Positions 1 through 9,428 of a DNA stretch of 64,000 nt are shown here, piece by piece. How positions within the stretch are numbered: the stretch's first letter is position 1; each line of letters opens with the position of its first letter. The position numbers and the translations under genes were made by a program. The DNA lies in assembly GCA_963575745.1 (NCBI GenBank), contig CAUYUJ010015961.1:147001-211000 (forward strand), read 5' to 3'. Source of the DNA: Prorocentrum cordatum. Lineage: Eukaryota > Sar > Dinophyceae > Prorocentrales > Prorocentraceae. The notes beneath the pieces are model-generated. The model was not told the origin of the DNA and did not search any database. It saw only the letters and a program-made list of their open reading frames with translations.

Positions 1-108
1 CAGTTGGGGCCTGGAGTTGGGGCAGGAAGATAATTGGAAGCGAGGGGAGTGATCCAACTTTGTCTTCGGTTTCGGAGAGGGCCCGGATGCTGATTAGGAG
101 GGGAATGT

Positions 109-675
109 CTACGCCCAAGCAACCCAAATTCGACAAAGACCGCAGCGCGTATCTCGAGTGAAACACGTCGGCATAACAAAATTCTCAACTAATGCCTTGA
201 GCAAAGGATTTACATTCACACACTTCTTGGCACACTCGCGGCGCCGCGACTGCAAACAGAGAGCACACTGAACGACGCCAGAAAAGGCATCAGGCGATCC
301 AGAGTCAGGATCGTCAGAATCTGGTTCAACAGGCTTGTTGCAGGCCACGCATTTCGCATCCAACAACAGCGCGCCCCCTCCAAGAGCTGAGGGCCACATC
401 TTAGAAAGCGAAAGCATGTCCTCTGGAATTTCTGCGCGCAGCCCCGACCCCAACGTTTGCTCTCTTGTTTTCTGGCCGACGGAGCTGAGCACGATTTCGG
501 CTTCCTTGAAGCAGACGAGTTTCACGCCGGAAGGGTAAACTGAGGTGCCTTTCTCGACGCGAATCACGTAGCCGAGCTTCGTGTCGACGTTAGACCAGTG
601 GACGAAGCGCACCTCTGATATGTCGTCGACCTGAAGTTCGAGCTGGATTCCAGCCCAGATCTCAAACTCTGAGGG
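109..675 (-). CDS. Cys-rich coding block, probable exon of an unknown gene
   Basis: The frame is open and protein-like from about 675 down to a stop at 109. It starts with acidic and aromatic sequence (EIWAGIQLELQ), then VRFVHWSNVDTKLGYVIRVE, and ends with two CxxC pairs (CVACNKP and CALCLQ) that could bind zinc. No ATG opens it, so it is an internal or terminal exon or a fragment rather than a whole gene. A purine tract separates it from the next block on the same strand. The last ~20 residues may be intron read-through. I do not recognise the family. Confidence 0.45.
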   Translation of the reverse strand, partial: PSEFEIWAGIQLELQVDDISEVRFVHWSNVDTKLGYVIRVEKGTSVYPSGVKLVCFKEAEIVLSSVGQKTREQTLGSGLRAEIPEDMLSLSKMWPSALGGGALLLDAKCVACNKPVEPDSDDPDSGSPDAFSGVVQCALCLQSRRRECAKKCVNVNPLLKALVENFVMPTCFTRDTRCGLCRIWVAWA

Positions 676-689
676 GGGGCCCGGGGCTC

Positions 690-975
690 AGGGGCTCAAG
701 TCAGGGGGGCCACGGCACGCGCAGCATGCGCATGACAAAGAAGCAGACGAGAGGAGGGGAGGAAACGGAGGAGGACGGCAGGAGTCGGGGCGAGGCACGT
801 TGGGAAGGGGACGAGTCGATGAGAGGAGGTGAGGAGGAGGATAAGGACGAGGAGGAGAGCAGAGGAGGGGGGGGAGGAGGAGGAGGAGGAGTAGAGGAGT
901 AGGAGGAAGAGGAGGAGGAGAGGAGGAGAAGGAGGAGAGGGAGGAGGAGGGAGGAGAAGGAGGAGGAAGAGGATA
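690..975. repeat. GGA-rich polypurine tract
   Basis: Degenerate GGA/GAGGA repeat, pyrimidine-rich on the minus strand. It lies between two minus-strand coding blocks and may be part of an intron. The Leu/Ser/Pro-rich frame across it is a composition artefact. Confidence 0.8.
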
Positions 976-1009
976 TGGGCTGGCAGCAGCAGCAGCAGCA
1001 GCTTGGCAG

Positions 1010-1360
1010 CTACCGTAAATGGCGCAGCCATCTAAGACGACCCCAGACCTTGCGAACCATCAACGCCATGTCCGTAGGCGCCCCAGAGCCGCCCAGGGGG
1101 ATGGTACTATTACGTTCTTCACGATCCAGCAGCCACCGCACCCCGCGCCCCGCACACTTCTGCCAGTCGAGTAACGCTGGCTTCCATTTAGCGAGCTCGT
1201 CGTCGCCAACGTCGCCAACACCTGAAACTCCCACAACGCCCACGCCCACGCCTGGATCTTCTGGATCGCCCACCCCGAAGGCGGCCTCCATGGCGGCCTC
1301 GGCAACCTCCTCCTCAATGAAAGGCAAATGACTTTCATCGGCCGGGTCTGCTAGCTTTTT
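1010..1360 (-). CDS. Acidic coding block, probable exon of an unknown gene
   Basis: Open in one minus frame from about 1360 (KKKKLADPADESH) to a stop at 1010. The middle is acidic and Gly/Val-rich, followed by a more ordinary stretch (LAKWKPALLDWQKCAGRGVR). It continues the next block upstream on this strand (1389-1901) in a shifted frame: an A7 run near 1403 and an in-frame TGA near 1383 separate them. This means either a short intron or decay. Family not recognised. Confidence 0.4.
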   Translation of the reverse strand, partial: KKLADPADESHLPFIEEEVAEAAMEAAFGVGDPEDPGVGVGVVGVSGVGDVGDDELAKWKPALLDWQKCAGRGVRWLLDREERNSTIPLGGSGAPTDMALMVRKVWGRLRWLRHLR

Positions 1361-1388
1361 CTTTTTCCCAGAGGCCGCAGATCATGAT

Positions 1389-1801
1389 TCAGCTTTCTTG
1401 ATTTTTTTGTTCGTGGGCGTCTGCTGCGGCTAGCACCTTCTGCCCCTCTGCCCCCCATGCCTTTTCGACGTGGTCTGGCTCGGCGCCTCCACCGCCGGCG
1501 TGGCACTCCAACAGATTTTCGGCCATCTCTGCGAGGAGATCCTCGCCCAGTTCCGGTGCCTCTGGGCCATCTCCATCGCCCCCAGGGGCCAGGCCATCAC
1601 CACCATCATCAATGGGCATCTTGTCATCAGGCGGATCAGGCTTCGGGTCTCTGGGGCTCTCTTTGGGCGTATATTTCCATTTGATTTTCTTGAGTTCGAA
1701 GCCGTCTTTGGACCCAAGGATAACAATCTCCACTCGATGTTCACAATTGTGAGATTCAGCGCCGGCGCATCGTCGGCGCGCACAATATCGTGAAAAATCA
1801 C
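1389..1801 (-). CDS. Acidic Pro/Gly-rich coding block, probable exon
   Basis: The best frame runs through VEIVILGSKDGFELKKIKWK, then a Pro/Asp-rich linker (DPKPDPPDDKMPIDDGGDG), then an acidic helix-like stretch (ELGEDLLAEMAENLLE). Just upstream a different frame reads DIVRADDAPALNLTIVNIEW, which looks equally protein-like, so a one-base shift probably lies near 1735. Function unknown. Confidence 0.4.
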
Positions 1802-2069
1802 CTGGGGGGGGGGGCAGGTAAAACGATTTATCTGAACATCTGAACCTCCAAACCTCCGTGACCCTCGAAGACACCAAGACCCTCAAGCCCTTAAGCCCCA
1901 CCCCACATATTCAATATGCCCCCCAGGCGACCTAGAACGCCCATTGAAGATGCACAAGCCACTGCAGGGGCCTGCACTATTTTCAGATACAAATTATCTT
2001 GTTCAACAGCACCAGGGGCAGCCTCGAATCCGCCTGCAGGCGTCTGTGCAAGAGCACTCTGGTTCCAAA

Positions 2070-2708
2070 CCAAGCTTCGCACAAATGTCCTATGGGCGCG
2101 GATCTTCCCTGGGACCAACCACACCTCGGCCCAGCAGCAATCCCTGGTGCGCTGATTAGAAAACCTTCCGTGACTGACTCAATTGGGCACAGCTTGCTAA
2201 TCATTGATGAGTAGAGCGCAAGCCACTTCAATTTCACTGAGCTCCACTGTTCAGGGCTGATGCTCTTGTCTGGCTTATCTGGTAGATAGCTGGCGGCTGG
2301 CGCTGGAGCCCACCGTTCGCCCTCGGCCAAGATAGTAGCTGCACCACTAGAGTGCGAAACAACATCAAGGAGCAATGCTTGCGCTGCAGGACGCACCATG
2401 GCCCATCCAGCGGGGGCACCGCGGGCTCCGAGTGACAGCATCTGTTTCGCGTTGCACCTGGCAGATAAAAGAGGAAGCCCAATGTTCGGACTCCAGGCAC
2501 ACTGAATTTGTGCAAGACTGCCCCACCCCTCGTTGATTTCAACATCGGGCATCAAGTAGATCCGGAAGGACATGCAACTGCTGAAGAGAAGGCCATTGCC
2601 ACTGCCGTTCAAAGTCTTCGCGCCGGCTGCAAGCTGGAGGTCCCTGATGCACAACAGCTTAATCTCGAGCGTGGCAACATCTAATGCCCCATTGTCTGCG
2701 TCGAGCAA
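2070..2708 (-). CDS. Unknown protein block, probable exon
   Basis: About 210 codons of ordinary-looking protein: an Ile/Leu/Ala-rich start (LEIKLLCIRDLQLAAGAK), a Cys/Trp-containing middle (SLAQIQCAWSPNIGLPLLSA), and a final helical part (LKWLALYSSMISKLCPIES). The frame has no convincing ATG at its 5' edge, and a long purine tract lies immediately upstream on the minus strand (2780-3100), fitting an intron boundary. The last ~30 codons of the open frame look less protein-like. Family not recognised. Confidence 0.45.
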
Positions 2709-2779
2709 TTATCTCGCCACTCTCTGTCGATCATCGCACGGTTGATCTGGGTCCTTCGCCGCAACCCAGCACAGCTTCA

Positions 2780-3100
2780 ACGGGGGGGGGCGGGGAACGG
2801 GGGTGATAACCGTGCGGATCAAATCATCAAGCAGGAGGAGGAGGAGGGGGGGGGAGGGATGGAGGAGGAGAGGAGGGGAGAGAAGCAGGAAGGAGCAGGA
2901 GGAGGAAAAAAAAAAAAAAAAATGAAAACCAGAAAGCAGGAAAAAGGGGAGGAGGAGCAGGAGAGAGGAGGATGAAGTGGGAGGAGGGAGGAGTCGAAGG
3001 GAAGGAGGAAAAGGAAGGAAGGAGGAAAAAAGAAAAAAAAAAAAAAACAAAAAAAAAAGATAAAGAAAAAAAAAGGGGGGAAAAGGAGAAAATGCGAGTC
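2780..3100. repeat. Purine tract with GGA repeats and poly-A runs
   Basis: Mixed GGA and poly-A runs (including A-rich stretches near 2908 and 3025-3075). It separates two minus-strand coding blocks. Poly-Phe/Pro/Ser frames here are artefacts. Confidence 0.8.
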
Positions 3101-3399
3101 CTTTGACAGGTTCCGGGGCACCCCAACGAAAATTCCACGCGTTCGCGCAGATGTACAGATGAGGCCGATAGCTCCAGCAGAGGGGGGGTGACTTTCGGTT
3201 GATCCTCGGGAATCCTCGGCCTCGGACCCTCAGATCCTAGAGTATTCACCTGGACCTACATGTTGTCCTACTTCTTCCTCCTCCTTCTCCTTCTTTCCTT
3301 ATCCCCTCTCCTCCCTTCCTCCTGCTCCTCCTCCTCCCCATGCCCTCCTCACCCCCTCCTCATCATTGTCTTTTCCTCCTTCCTCTTCCCCGGGGCTCC

Positions 3400-3537
3400 T
3401 CTTCCCTTCTTTGCAATCCCCCGCGGCGCGTCCACGGGAGTCAGCACGCGGCGGTAGAAGCCGGCAGCGTGGCGCAGGATGCTCAAGACGCACAGTTCCA
3501 ACATCTGGGCCGATGGCAGCTCCAAAGTCGCCCTGCC
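3400..3537 (-). CDS. Possible short exon
   Basis: A short minus-strand stretch reads ATLELPSAQMLELCVLSILR followed by HAAGFYRRVLTPVDAP. It is more protein-like than its low-complexity surroundings and lies in line with the other minus-strand blocks. It is too short to identify; the call rests on composition and position only. Confidence 0.25.
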
Positions 3538-3539
3538 CC

Positions 3540-3910
3540 CCAGCCACCTAAGAGGGGGGGGAAAAGAGGAGGGGGAGGAGGAGGGGAGGGGGGGCGAGGG
3601 CGAGGGAGGGAGGGAGTGGAGGAGGGAAGGAGGGAAGGAGGAAAAGGAGAGGAGCAAGAGCAGGGACAAGAACATAAGCAGAGCAAGTTGAGAAGTTGAG
3701 CAAGAACAGCAACGGCAGCGGCAGGCCGGCAGGGAGTAAGGAGGACGACGAGGAGGAGGAGGAGGAGGAGGGCAGGTAGCGGGGAGGGAAGGAGGGGAGC
3801 AGCGAGGGAAGAGCGAGGATGAAGTTGGAGGAGGAAGAGGAGGACGAGGAGGAGGAGGAGACGGAGGAGGAGGAGGGGGAGGAGAGGAGGAGGGGCGGAG
3901 GAGGAGAGGA
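3540..3910. repeat. GGA-rich polypurine tract
   Basis: Degenerate GGA/GAGGGA microsatellite between minus-strand coding blocks, probably intronic. Open frames across it translate to homopolymers. Confidence 0.8.
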
Positions 3911-3924
3911 AGGAAGGAAGACAC

Positions 3925-4580
3925 CTTGTGTTCTGAAGCAGGCTCGCGAACTGCTTGTAGATGGCACTGGCGCCGCCGCACACCAAACTGGACAGCGGAC
4001 TCCCGTTCGCTGGAAGCAATTGTTCAGGAACCGATTTTTGGATGCAGTGCAGCAGATGGCCCAGGGGGCGATGGGGCGCCTCAACAATGTCCACCACGTG
4101 CCACCATAGCAAGCTTTCAACACATTCCAGCGCGTCGGTCCTCCATCTGCCCATTTTGATTGAGTGTGTTTTCATTTCCTCTGATCTGGGGTCATCCACA
4201 TGCACAGGTAACGCATCTTCTTTATCTTCCAATGGTATAATCTCAGATCCCCTACCCTCTAGAACGTCTGACACCACCCTTGCAAGAACGCCGCTCCCAT
4301 TGCTCCCGAGCACGCGGGCCTCGCACGCTGAGACTTGCCCCCAGCGTCCAGCGTTGCATTTCGGGGCCAGGCGCGTCCCATGGGCAGCAGCATGCTCAAC
4401 ATCGATGGCTGCCCAACGGTTGTACACGGCCCTGGCGTTGCCCCCCCAGGCATGCATGAATTTGGCAACCGACGAGAAGTACCTCCATCGAGCAAGCTTG
4501 CGTCGGAATATCCACTGGCAAGATCCTTCTGTCATATGAGTCTGCATTGTTGGGGGCCCGGGCAACCAGGGAACCTACGC
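3925..4580 (-). CDS. Unknown conserved-looking protein block
   Basis: About 210 codons of convincing protein: LARWRYFSSVAKFMHAWGGN, NRWAAIDVEHAAAHGTRL, CNAGRWGQVSACEARVL, then WRTDALECVESLLWWHVVDI. The RWGxVSxCE pattern recalls uncharacterised dinoflagellate and transposase-derived proteins, but I cannot place it in a named family. Upstream, the 329-codon block ends at 4624. A candidate GT-AG intron of about 53 nt (minus strand, roughly 4632 to 4580) would join the two, and a perfect 8-bp hairpin lies within that interval. Confidence 0.5.
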
Positions 4581-4600
4581 GTCTTAAGCTGTTTTTGGAT

Positions 4601-4619
4601 CGAGTCCCTCTGGGACTCG
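4601..4619. other. Perfect short hairpin
   Basis: CGAGTCCC, a TCT loop, then GGGACTCG. It lies between two coding blocks, within a possible mini-intron. Confidence 0.6.
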
Positions 4620-4623
4620 GGCA

Positions 4624-5598
4624 TCACGTTCGATTGCCAATAAGAACCAGTACTAGGCCAGATCGATAACCGAGCTGAGACGAATACAAAAAGCAACTGC
4701 TGTCCACGTCAATCTCATGTAGTCGAGACCTGGTGAGCGACTTCACAGTGCGTCTGTGCTTCATGTGGTCGGACCCGCCGTCTGAAACTGCAAACCTAAG
4801 CTCAACGCTGACTGTGCCATCTGCCTCGGCCCGCTCTGCCTGCGTCGAGGGGTATTCGTGCAAGGGCGCGCCGTCGGCGCAGTCACCAGGTGGTTGAAGA
4901 TCTCCAGGCCACAGTGGACATCCAATACTGGCCATCTGCTTTCGCAAGATGGCGCGGGCACCTCTGAATGTTCCGTCGGCAACCCTCTGGGCATCTGGAA
5001 ATTGAGTCCTGCGATACGCTTCGTCGCAGAAGCCTCGGCGAGATCTGACGTTGGAAGTTGATGGAATCCAAGCCGATGTAATGCGGGTGTTTAATAATTT
5101 TGCGCCCTGCCATATCGAGGTATTCGTCGCATCCGATGTAATTGACGTGATCATGAGGTTCGGGCTTGCTTCAACCATCTCTCGATGAAACGCCCGGGAC
5201 ACAACCACCGATGCTGCTGCGAATTCAAGCTCGTATTTGGTGACAGTTTGATGGCCGACCGACTCAAGAACACAGCATCCGAAATCTTTAGCAGCACAAT
5301 TCGTCATCATTTTGCGGATCGCGATGGCCATGGAACCTTGTATACTGAAGTGACTACGGCGCTGGCCATGTCCAACGCGTTGTATCTGGAAGTCGGCATT
5401 TGGCGATGCATCCTCATCTTTTTTGACCAACTGTTGTGTCAACGAAGCGTTTTCCTTTGTGAGTCTGGCAACCTCCTTTTTGAGAGCGACGTTTTCATTT
5501 ACCAGCTCTTGCATCCCATGGTCGCGGTGCACAACGATCTCCGCTGATCCACAATGGTGGATGGAAAAGCGCATGCCACATAGCTGCATCAGCTTCAT
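4624..5598 (-). CDS. Coiled-coil protein, unknown family
   Basis: An ATG at 5598 opens 324 codons. Residues ~28-62 form a heptad-like coiled coil (ELVNENVALKKEVARL, then TKENASLTQQLVKKDED), so the product could dimerise. The rest is ordinary globular-looking sequence, including SVGHQTVTKYELEFAAASVV and a later EASPNLMITSITSDATNTS. It is the longest uninterrupted frame in the first 7 kb. The stop at 4624 may be intron read-through into the 3925-4580 block. Function unknown; a domesticated or decayed transposase-like gene is possible but unproven. Confidence 0.5.
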   Translation of the reverse strand: MKLMQLCGMRFSIHHCGSAEIVVHRDHGMQELVNENVALKKEVARLTKENASLTQQLVKKDEDASPNADFQIQRVGHGQRRSHFSIQGSMAIAIRKMMTNCAAKDFGCCVLESVGHQTVTKYELEFAAASVVVSRAFHREMVEASPNLMITSITSDATNTSIWQGAKLLNTRITSAWIPSTSNVRSRRGFCDEAYRRTQFPDAQRVADGTFRGARAILRKQMASIGCPLWPGDLQPPGDCADGAPLHEYPSTQAERAEADGTVSVELRFAVSDGGSDHMKHRRTVKSLTRSRLHEIDVDSSCFLYSSQLGYRSGLVLVLIGNRT

Positions 5599-5622
5599 CC
5601 CCTCACCCCTCACTGCCCCCCA

Positions 5623-5885
5623 TCATCCCATCATTCCCTCATCATTCTGCTTCGTTTCCTTTTCGTAGTCTCGGTTGCTTCCCACGCATCTCCTGACACC
5701 TCTTCCGTGCAGCAGGGGTCTGACGGGTTCGCTACAGCGACTTGGTTGAACCAGGCATTCCTCCGAAAGGCCGCTGTATGCCTCAGGTCGCCCATGGCAT
5801 TTCTGCCGCTTCGCCGCTGGCGCCAGCGCCAACGACATCGACGATGAAGCCGATGCTGCCGTGACTGAAGAAGAACGACCAGCAA
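5623..5885 (-). CDS. Possible coding block upstream of the coiled-coil gene
   Basis: One minus frame reads NAMGDLRHTAAFRRNAWFNQ then VAVANPSDPCCTEEVSGDAW and stops near the start of the coiled-coil gene. It could be a 5' exon or chance. No domain recognised. Confidence 0.25.
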
Positions 5886-5949
5886 CCAGAGCGCGCCCAG
5901 CTGGTCTGCGACGCACCGCCCCCTGCAAGGCTACAACAACTAAAATGGC

Positions 5950-6050
5950 ATCACAAAAAGGAGGAGGAAGGAGGAGGACTGAGGGGGAGGGGGAGGAAGA
6001 AGAGGAGGAAGAGGAGGAGGAGGGAGAAGAAAGGTGAGGAGGAAGAGCGA
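5950..6050. repeat. GGA microsatellite
   Basis: Degenerate GGA/GGAAGA tract on the plus strand between two possible minus-strand exons. Confidence 0.8.
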
Positions 6051-6156
6051 TGAGGGGGCCGAGGGCATTGATGAACGATGGGGTGGAGGGATGGAGGGGG
6101 CGTTCGTTGTCTCAAGGCGGCCCAGGGGCAAGGAAATTTGTCTCAGAAATATCCCA

Positions 6157-6423
6157 TCAGTCCTCGACCGCAGGCGCAATGCATTGCCACTGCGCCCTGG
6201 TAATCAGAGAAGCACACTCGAGCAGCCCAACCATATCCGATACTCGCACGAGCCCAAATGCACAATAACAGTCCCGGGGCCGCTGCTGCCACAATCTCGC
6301 GACGCCGGGTTTCCGAAGAAAGTCTTGAGCGACAATTTCAGAAAACGCCAAGTCACCAGGAGCATCAAATTGGCAACTCTCTGATAGCAATGTCGAGATC
6401 GCGCGCAGTCGGAATGCCGACAT
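6157..6423 (-). CDS. Short ORF, possible first exon of the minus-strand gene
   Basis: An ATG at 6423 gives 88 codons: MSAFRLRAISTLLSESCQFD, then LAFSEIVAQDFLRKPGVARL, ending in APAVED. It is the most upstream protein-like block of the 0.1-6.4 kb series. A weak DinoSL-like sequence lies 13 bases upstream (6437-6458). No family recognised. Confidence 0.35.
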   Translation of the reverse strand: MSAFRLRAISTLLSESCQFDAPGDLAFSEIVAQDFLRKPGVARLWQQRPRDCYCAFGLVRVSDMVGLLECASLITRAQWQCIAPAVED

Positions 6424-6436
6424 GGGCGCGAGAGCG

Positions 6437-6458
6437 CCCGAGCCAAAAACGGCTAGGG
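6437..6458 (-). other. Degenerate spliced-leader-like sequence
   Basis: The minus strand reads CCCTAGCCGTTTTTGGCTCG, resembling the DinoSL core (TAGCC, a T run, GGCTC) with several mismatches and one extra T. Suggestive only because an ATG follows 13 bases downstream. Confidence 0.25.
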
Positions 6459-6459
6459 G

Positions 6460-7090
6460 GGCGCAGAGTTCAAGGGCCTTGGAGGCTCGAGGGGACTGCA
6501 ATTAGCTCCCATTGTTTTCGGTGTTTTCGGCAACCACGGCTAGATTGGCAGCGAAATTCTGGTCAGGACGCGCAGGGCGCGCTGGGGGGCAGGGGGCAAA
6601 GTTCGCAAAGTTCGGTTTTGATGGAGGCGCCCGCGCTCCCCAAACGCTTCTGAGAATCCCCTCCAAACGCTTCTGAGAATCCCCTCGGCTCGACCGAATG
6701 TTGGATTCGATTGGGCTTGTTTGCTACAGAACATACTGTTTGATCGCAAGGTGCTTTGCGCTGCTTCGCAAATCTGCGACAGAAATATTGTTTTTTGCGG
6801 CAACTACCTGTTGAAACCAAACAATGTTGACCGAACGAACGTTTGTTTTAACCCTTCCGTCTTCTACAAAAATTGTTTTCTATTCATGCACAATCATGCG
6901 TTGCTTCGAACTGGCACCAATAAAACCATGTTGTGCTTCGAACCGACCCATGATTTCAAGGAAACGGCGGCGACGGAGGCATGCCACGAGGGGGTAAAAG
7001 GGGCTCAAAACGGGCCTCGGCCAAGAGGGCTTCTGGTATTTTTGGGCACCCCCTCGTGGCGCGTTTTTTGGCTACAAAGGCTCCAGCGAC
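6460..7090. other. No gene recognised; contains a short tandem duplication
   Basis: The 24-base unit CCAAACGCTTCTGAGAATCC plus CCT is duplicated in tandem near 6637-6685. The remaining AT-richer sequence holds no convincing gene. Confidence 0.5.
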
Positions 7091-7094
7091 ATCC

Positions 7095-7313
7095 CCACTC
7101 CTCCTCCTCCTCCTCCGCCTCCCCCTCCGCCTCCTCATCCACCTCCTCCTCCTCCTCCGCCTCCTCCCCCTCCCCCTCCTTTTCCTCCCCCTCCTCCTCC
7201 TCCTCTTCCTCCCCCCCCCCTCATCATCATCATCATCATCATCCTCGTCCTCCTCATCCTCATCCTCCTCATCCTTCCCTCCCTCCCTCCCTCCGCCCAC
7301 CACTCCCTTCCTC
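7095..7313. repeat. CCT/CAT pyrimidine tract flanking the Copia element
   Basis: CCT repeats with a short CAT run. The 5' LTR begins directly at its end. The tract resumes after the 3' LTR at 15712, so the retrotransposon sits inside a pyrimidine microsatellite. Confidence 0.85.
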
Positions 7314-7705
7314 TGTCAGCTTCAGCTGTCGAGGACAGTGAAACAGTTTCAGGAGAACAGGGAGGGGCGACAACCCTCAGTGAATGAGCCCAATTGCCTG
7401 TTTCGACCATACCAACTTTGGCACGAGCCGTTTGCTAGCCTGAGTGGTGATTACAGCATCTCACCTCGGTCCGAAGCTCAGGGGGACCAGACGCGATATC
7501 CTGGATTGTTTACTTAAACAGAGTGTTTGTTTCTCTTCTCGACATCCTGCCAATCTTCAGCCACTGCGTGCCCTCCGCCGATCTTGGGGGCATCTTGGAC
7601 TCGTCTTTAGGACACGTTCGTGGACATAGGCTCAGAGACCTCTCAGATTGTAAGAACATCTCGAAGCGAAAGGCTGAGATCCGTAGAAAGCACGCTCCAC
7701 CGACA
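7314..7705 (+). repeat. 5' long terminal repeat
   Basis: 392 bp, starting TGTCAGCTTC and ending CACCGACA. Its partner at 15320-15711 has the same length. Promoter and polyadenylation signals are expected here but cannot be pinpointed. Confidence 0.95.
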
Positions 7706-7706
7706 T

Positions 7707-7723
7707 TGGCAGCGAGACGAAGT
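7707..7723 (+). promoter_or_regulatory. Candidate primer-binding site
   Basis: One base after the 5' LTR the sequence reads TGGCAGCGAGACGAAGT. TGG matches the CCA end of a tRNA, as expected for minus-strand priming. It is not the TGGTA-type initiator-tRNA-Met site typical of plant and yeast Copia, so another tRNA, with a 3' end like CTCGCTGCCA, would be needed. Confidence 0.5.
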
Positions 7724-7766
7724 GGCAGCCCACTCCGAGATTCACAACTCGATCTCCAAATTCAAG

Positions 7767-8903
7767 ATGGCGAACGAGAATGGAGGAGGCCTCAAGATAC
7801 CGACGTGGAACGGACTCCCGAGAGTTTCGAAGAGAAGGTAAAGCTGTGGGTCCTGGGCACAAAGAAGGAGGAGCGCATCTACTTAGGGCCTCACGACAGA
7901 GGACTTGATCGAAGAGGACGGAGCCGAGCAGGTGGTATCAGCGCTGAAGGGCATCAGAGGCACCGTCACCATGCAGGAGGCCGTTACGAAGTGGAGAGAC
8001 TTCATGAAAGGGGTCTACCGCAACCCGGGAGAGGGTCCGAAGAGGTGGGTTTCGAGATTCGACATCCACCTGAGCGAGATCGGGAAGGCCCTCCACGCGG
8101 TGTGTGACGACATTCCAGCGACAGGCTTCATTCACGAGTTCATCCTGGGATTGGTTCTCTTGGATGGGACGGGCCTAGATCCGTCCGAGCAGGCGGCCGC
8201 GCTGGCTACGTCAGGAGCGCGCGGCAACTCATACATGCACAACGACGTGAAGAAGGCGCCGGCAGAGCAGTGGTCAAACGAACAACTTGCGGCGCGAGAT
8301 CGACAGAAAGGCGACAAAGCACGAAGAGGAGTTCACGCCATCTTCGAGGATTCAGAGGAGCTGGCGGCCTACGCTGAAGAGGTTTACGAGGAGGCCTACA
8401 AGGGCGGCTCCGGAGAGGCCAGCGACCTGACCGAGACAGCGACGACAGCAGCAGAGGACCTGATCCCGTACGCGGGCGCGGACTCGGGAGAAAGAGCTGA
8501 ACAGGAGGCAGGCGAGGATGGACTGGCAGCCGCCGCGTTGCCCAATGAAGGCGGGGAGTTCTACGACTGGACGGAGACCGCCTACGCCGCGCCCAGGACG
8601 TTCCAGGAGGCACGTCAACTCATCAACGAGGTGAAGAACGCGAGGGGCTTCTTTCCGGTGGTAGGGCTTGGAGCTTACGACGCACCACCAGGACAACCTG
8701 GAGCTGGACGAGGACGCGCGGTCAGCCGTGGAGGACCTCCACGGAAGGGCAAAGGCAAGGACAGGAACCAACAGAACAGTAAGCCCAAATGAAAAGGCAC
8801 TGCGCTGGACAGCACTAAGAACACGACGGCGAACCCGAGGACCATCGACCGCGACACCTGTCTTCTCTGTGGAGAGCGAGGACATCGAGCTAAGGATTGT
8901 CCC
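7767..8903 (+). pseudogene. gag: Copia gag with zinc knuckle, frameshifted
   Basis: An ATG at 7767 gives MANENGGGLKIPTWNGLPR, the usual capsid start. The frame then shifts for ~25 codons (EEKVKLWVLGTKKEERIYLG) and returns near 7890, continuing through KWRDFMKGVYRNPGEGPKRW and an acidic C-terminal part. A single in-frame TGA at 8790-8792 precedes a CCHC zinc knuckle at 8859-8900 (CLLCGERGHRAKDC, spacing C-x2-C-x4-H-x4-C). Gag would form the particle and the knuckle would bind RNA. Two frameshifts and one stop make this copy defective. Confidence 0.85.
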
Positions 8904-9002
8904 ACTCGGGGCAACGCAGGAGCAGCTGGAGACCGACGCCGAGCACTCAGCAGCTTCGCGGGTGCGCTCTACGAGAACGATCCGACGGAGTTCATCGGGA
9001 CC

Positions 9003-9371
9003 GTGAATGACGACCAGGGGACCCAAGGGAACCCCGAAGAGGAGCACGACTTCGTAGGGTTCAGCCTGGAGGAGTGCAAGGGCTACGCGCTTCTGGACGG
9101 AGGCCCCTCTAGGTCGGTGGGAGGTGTCGAACAGCTGGAGTACATCAACGAGAAGCTCGAGAAGCCCATGGAGGTCGACGTGGACCTGAACCCGGGATTC
9201 ACTTTCGCTGGAGGGGATCGAGCCGACGCTCCGTCCCGAGTGTCGTTCGAGGTCGAGAGCTTAAACTACAGGAAGATCGAGGTCTACTTGTGGGATCGGC
9301 CTTCGCCAGTTCTCCTGGGAAAGAACTACTCACGAAAGTGCTCGCGTCCGGGCACTTGGCCATCAGCCTGA
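9003..9371 (+). pseudogene. Copia aspartic protease-like region
   Basis: The frame continues from gag. The segment GYALLDGGPSRSVGGVEQLE sits where retroviral-type proteases have their D-S/T-G motif. Here it reads LDGGPS: the Asp is kept but the following Ser/Thr is Gly and the usual Ala-Thr is Pro-Ser. RPSPVLLGKNY at the end fits the protease C-terminal region. The changed active site suggests loss of processing activity, consistent with decay elsewhere in the element. Confidence 0.7.
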
Positions 9372-9428
9372 CCGACTTGGGTCAGCAGGGGTCTGGCTTG
9401 CGCCGCGAATAGGGACAGCACCCTGGTC

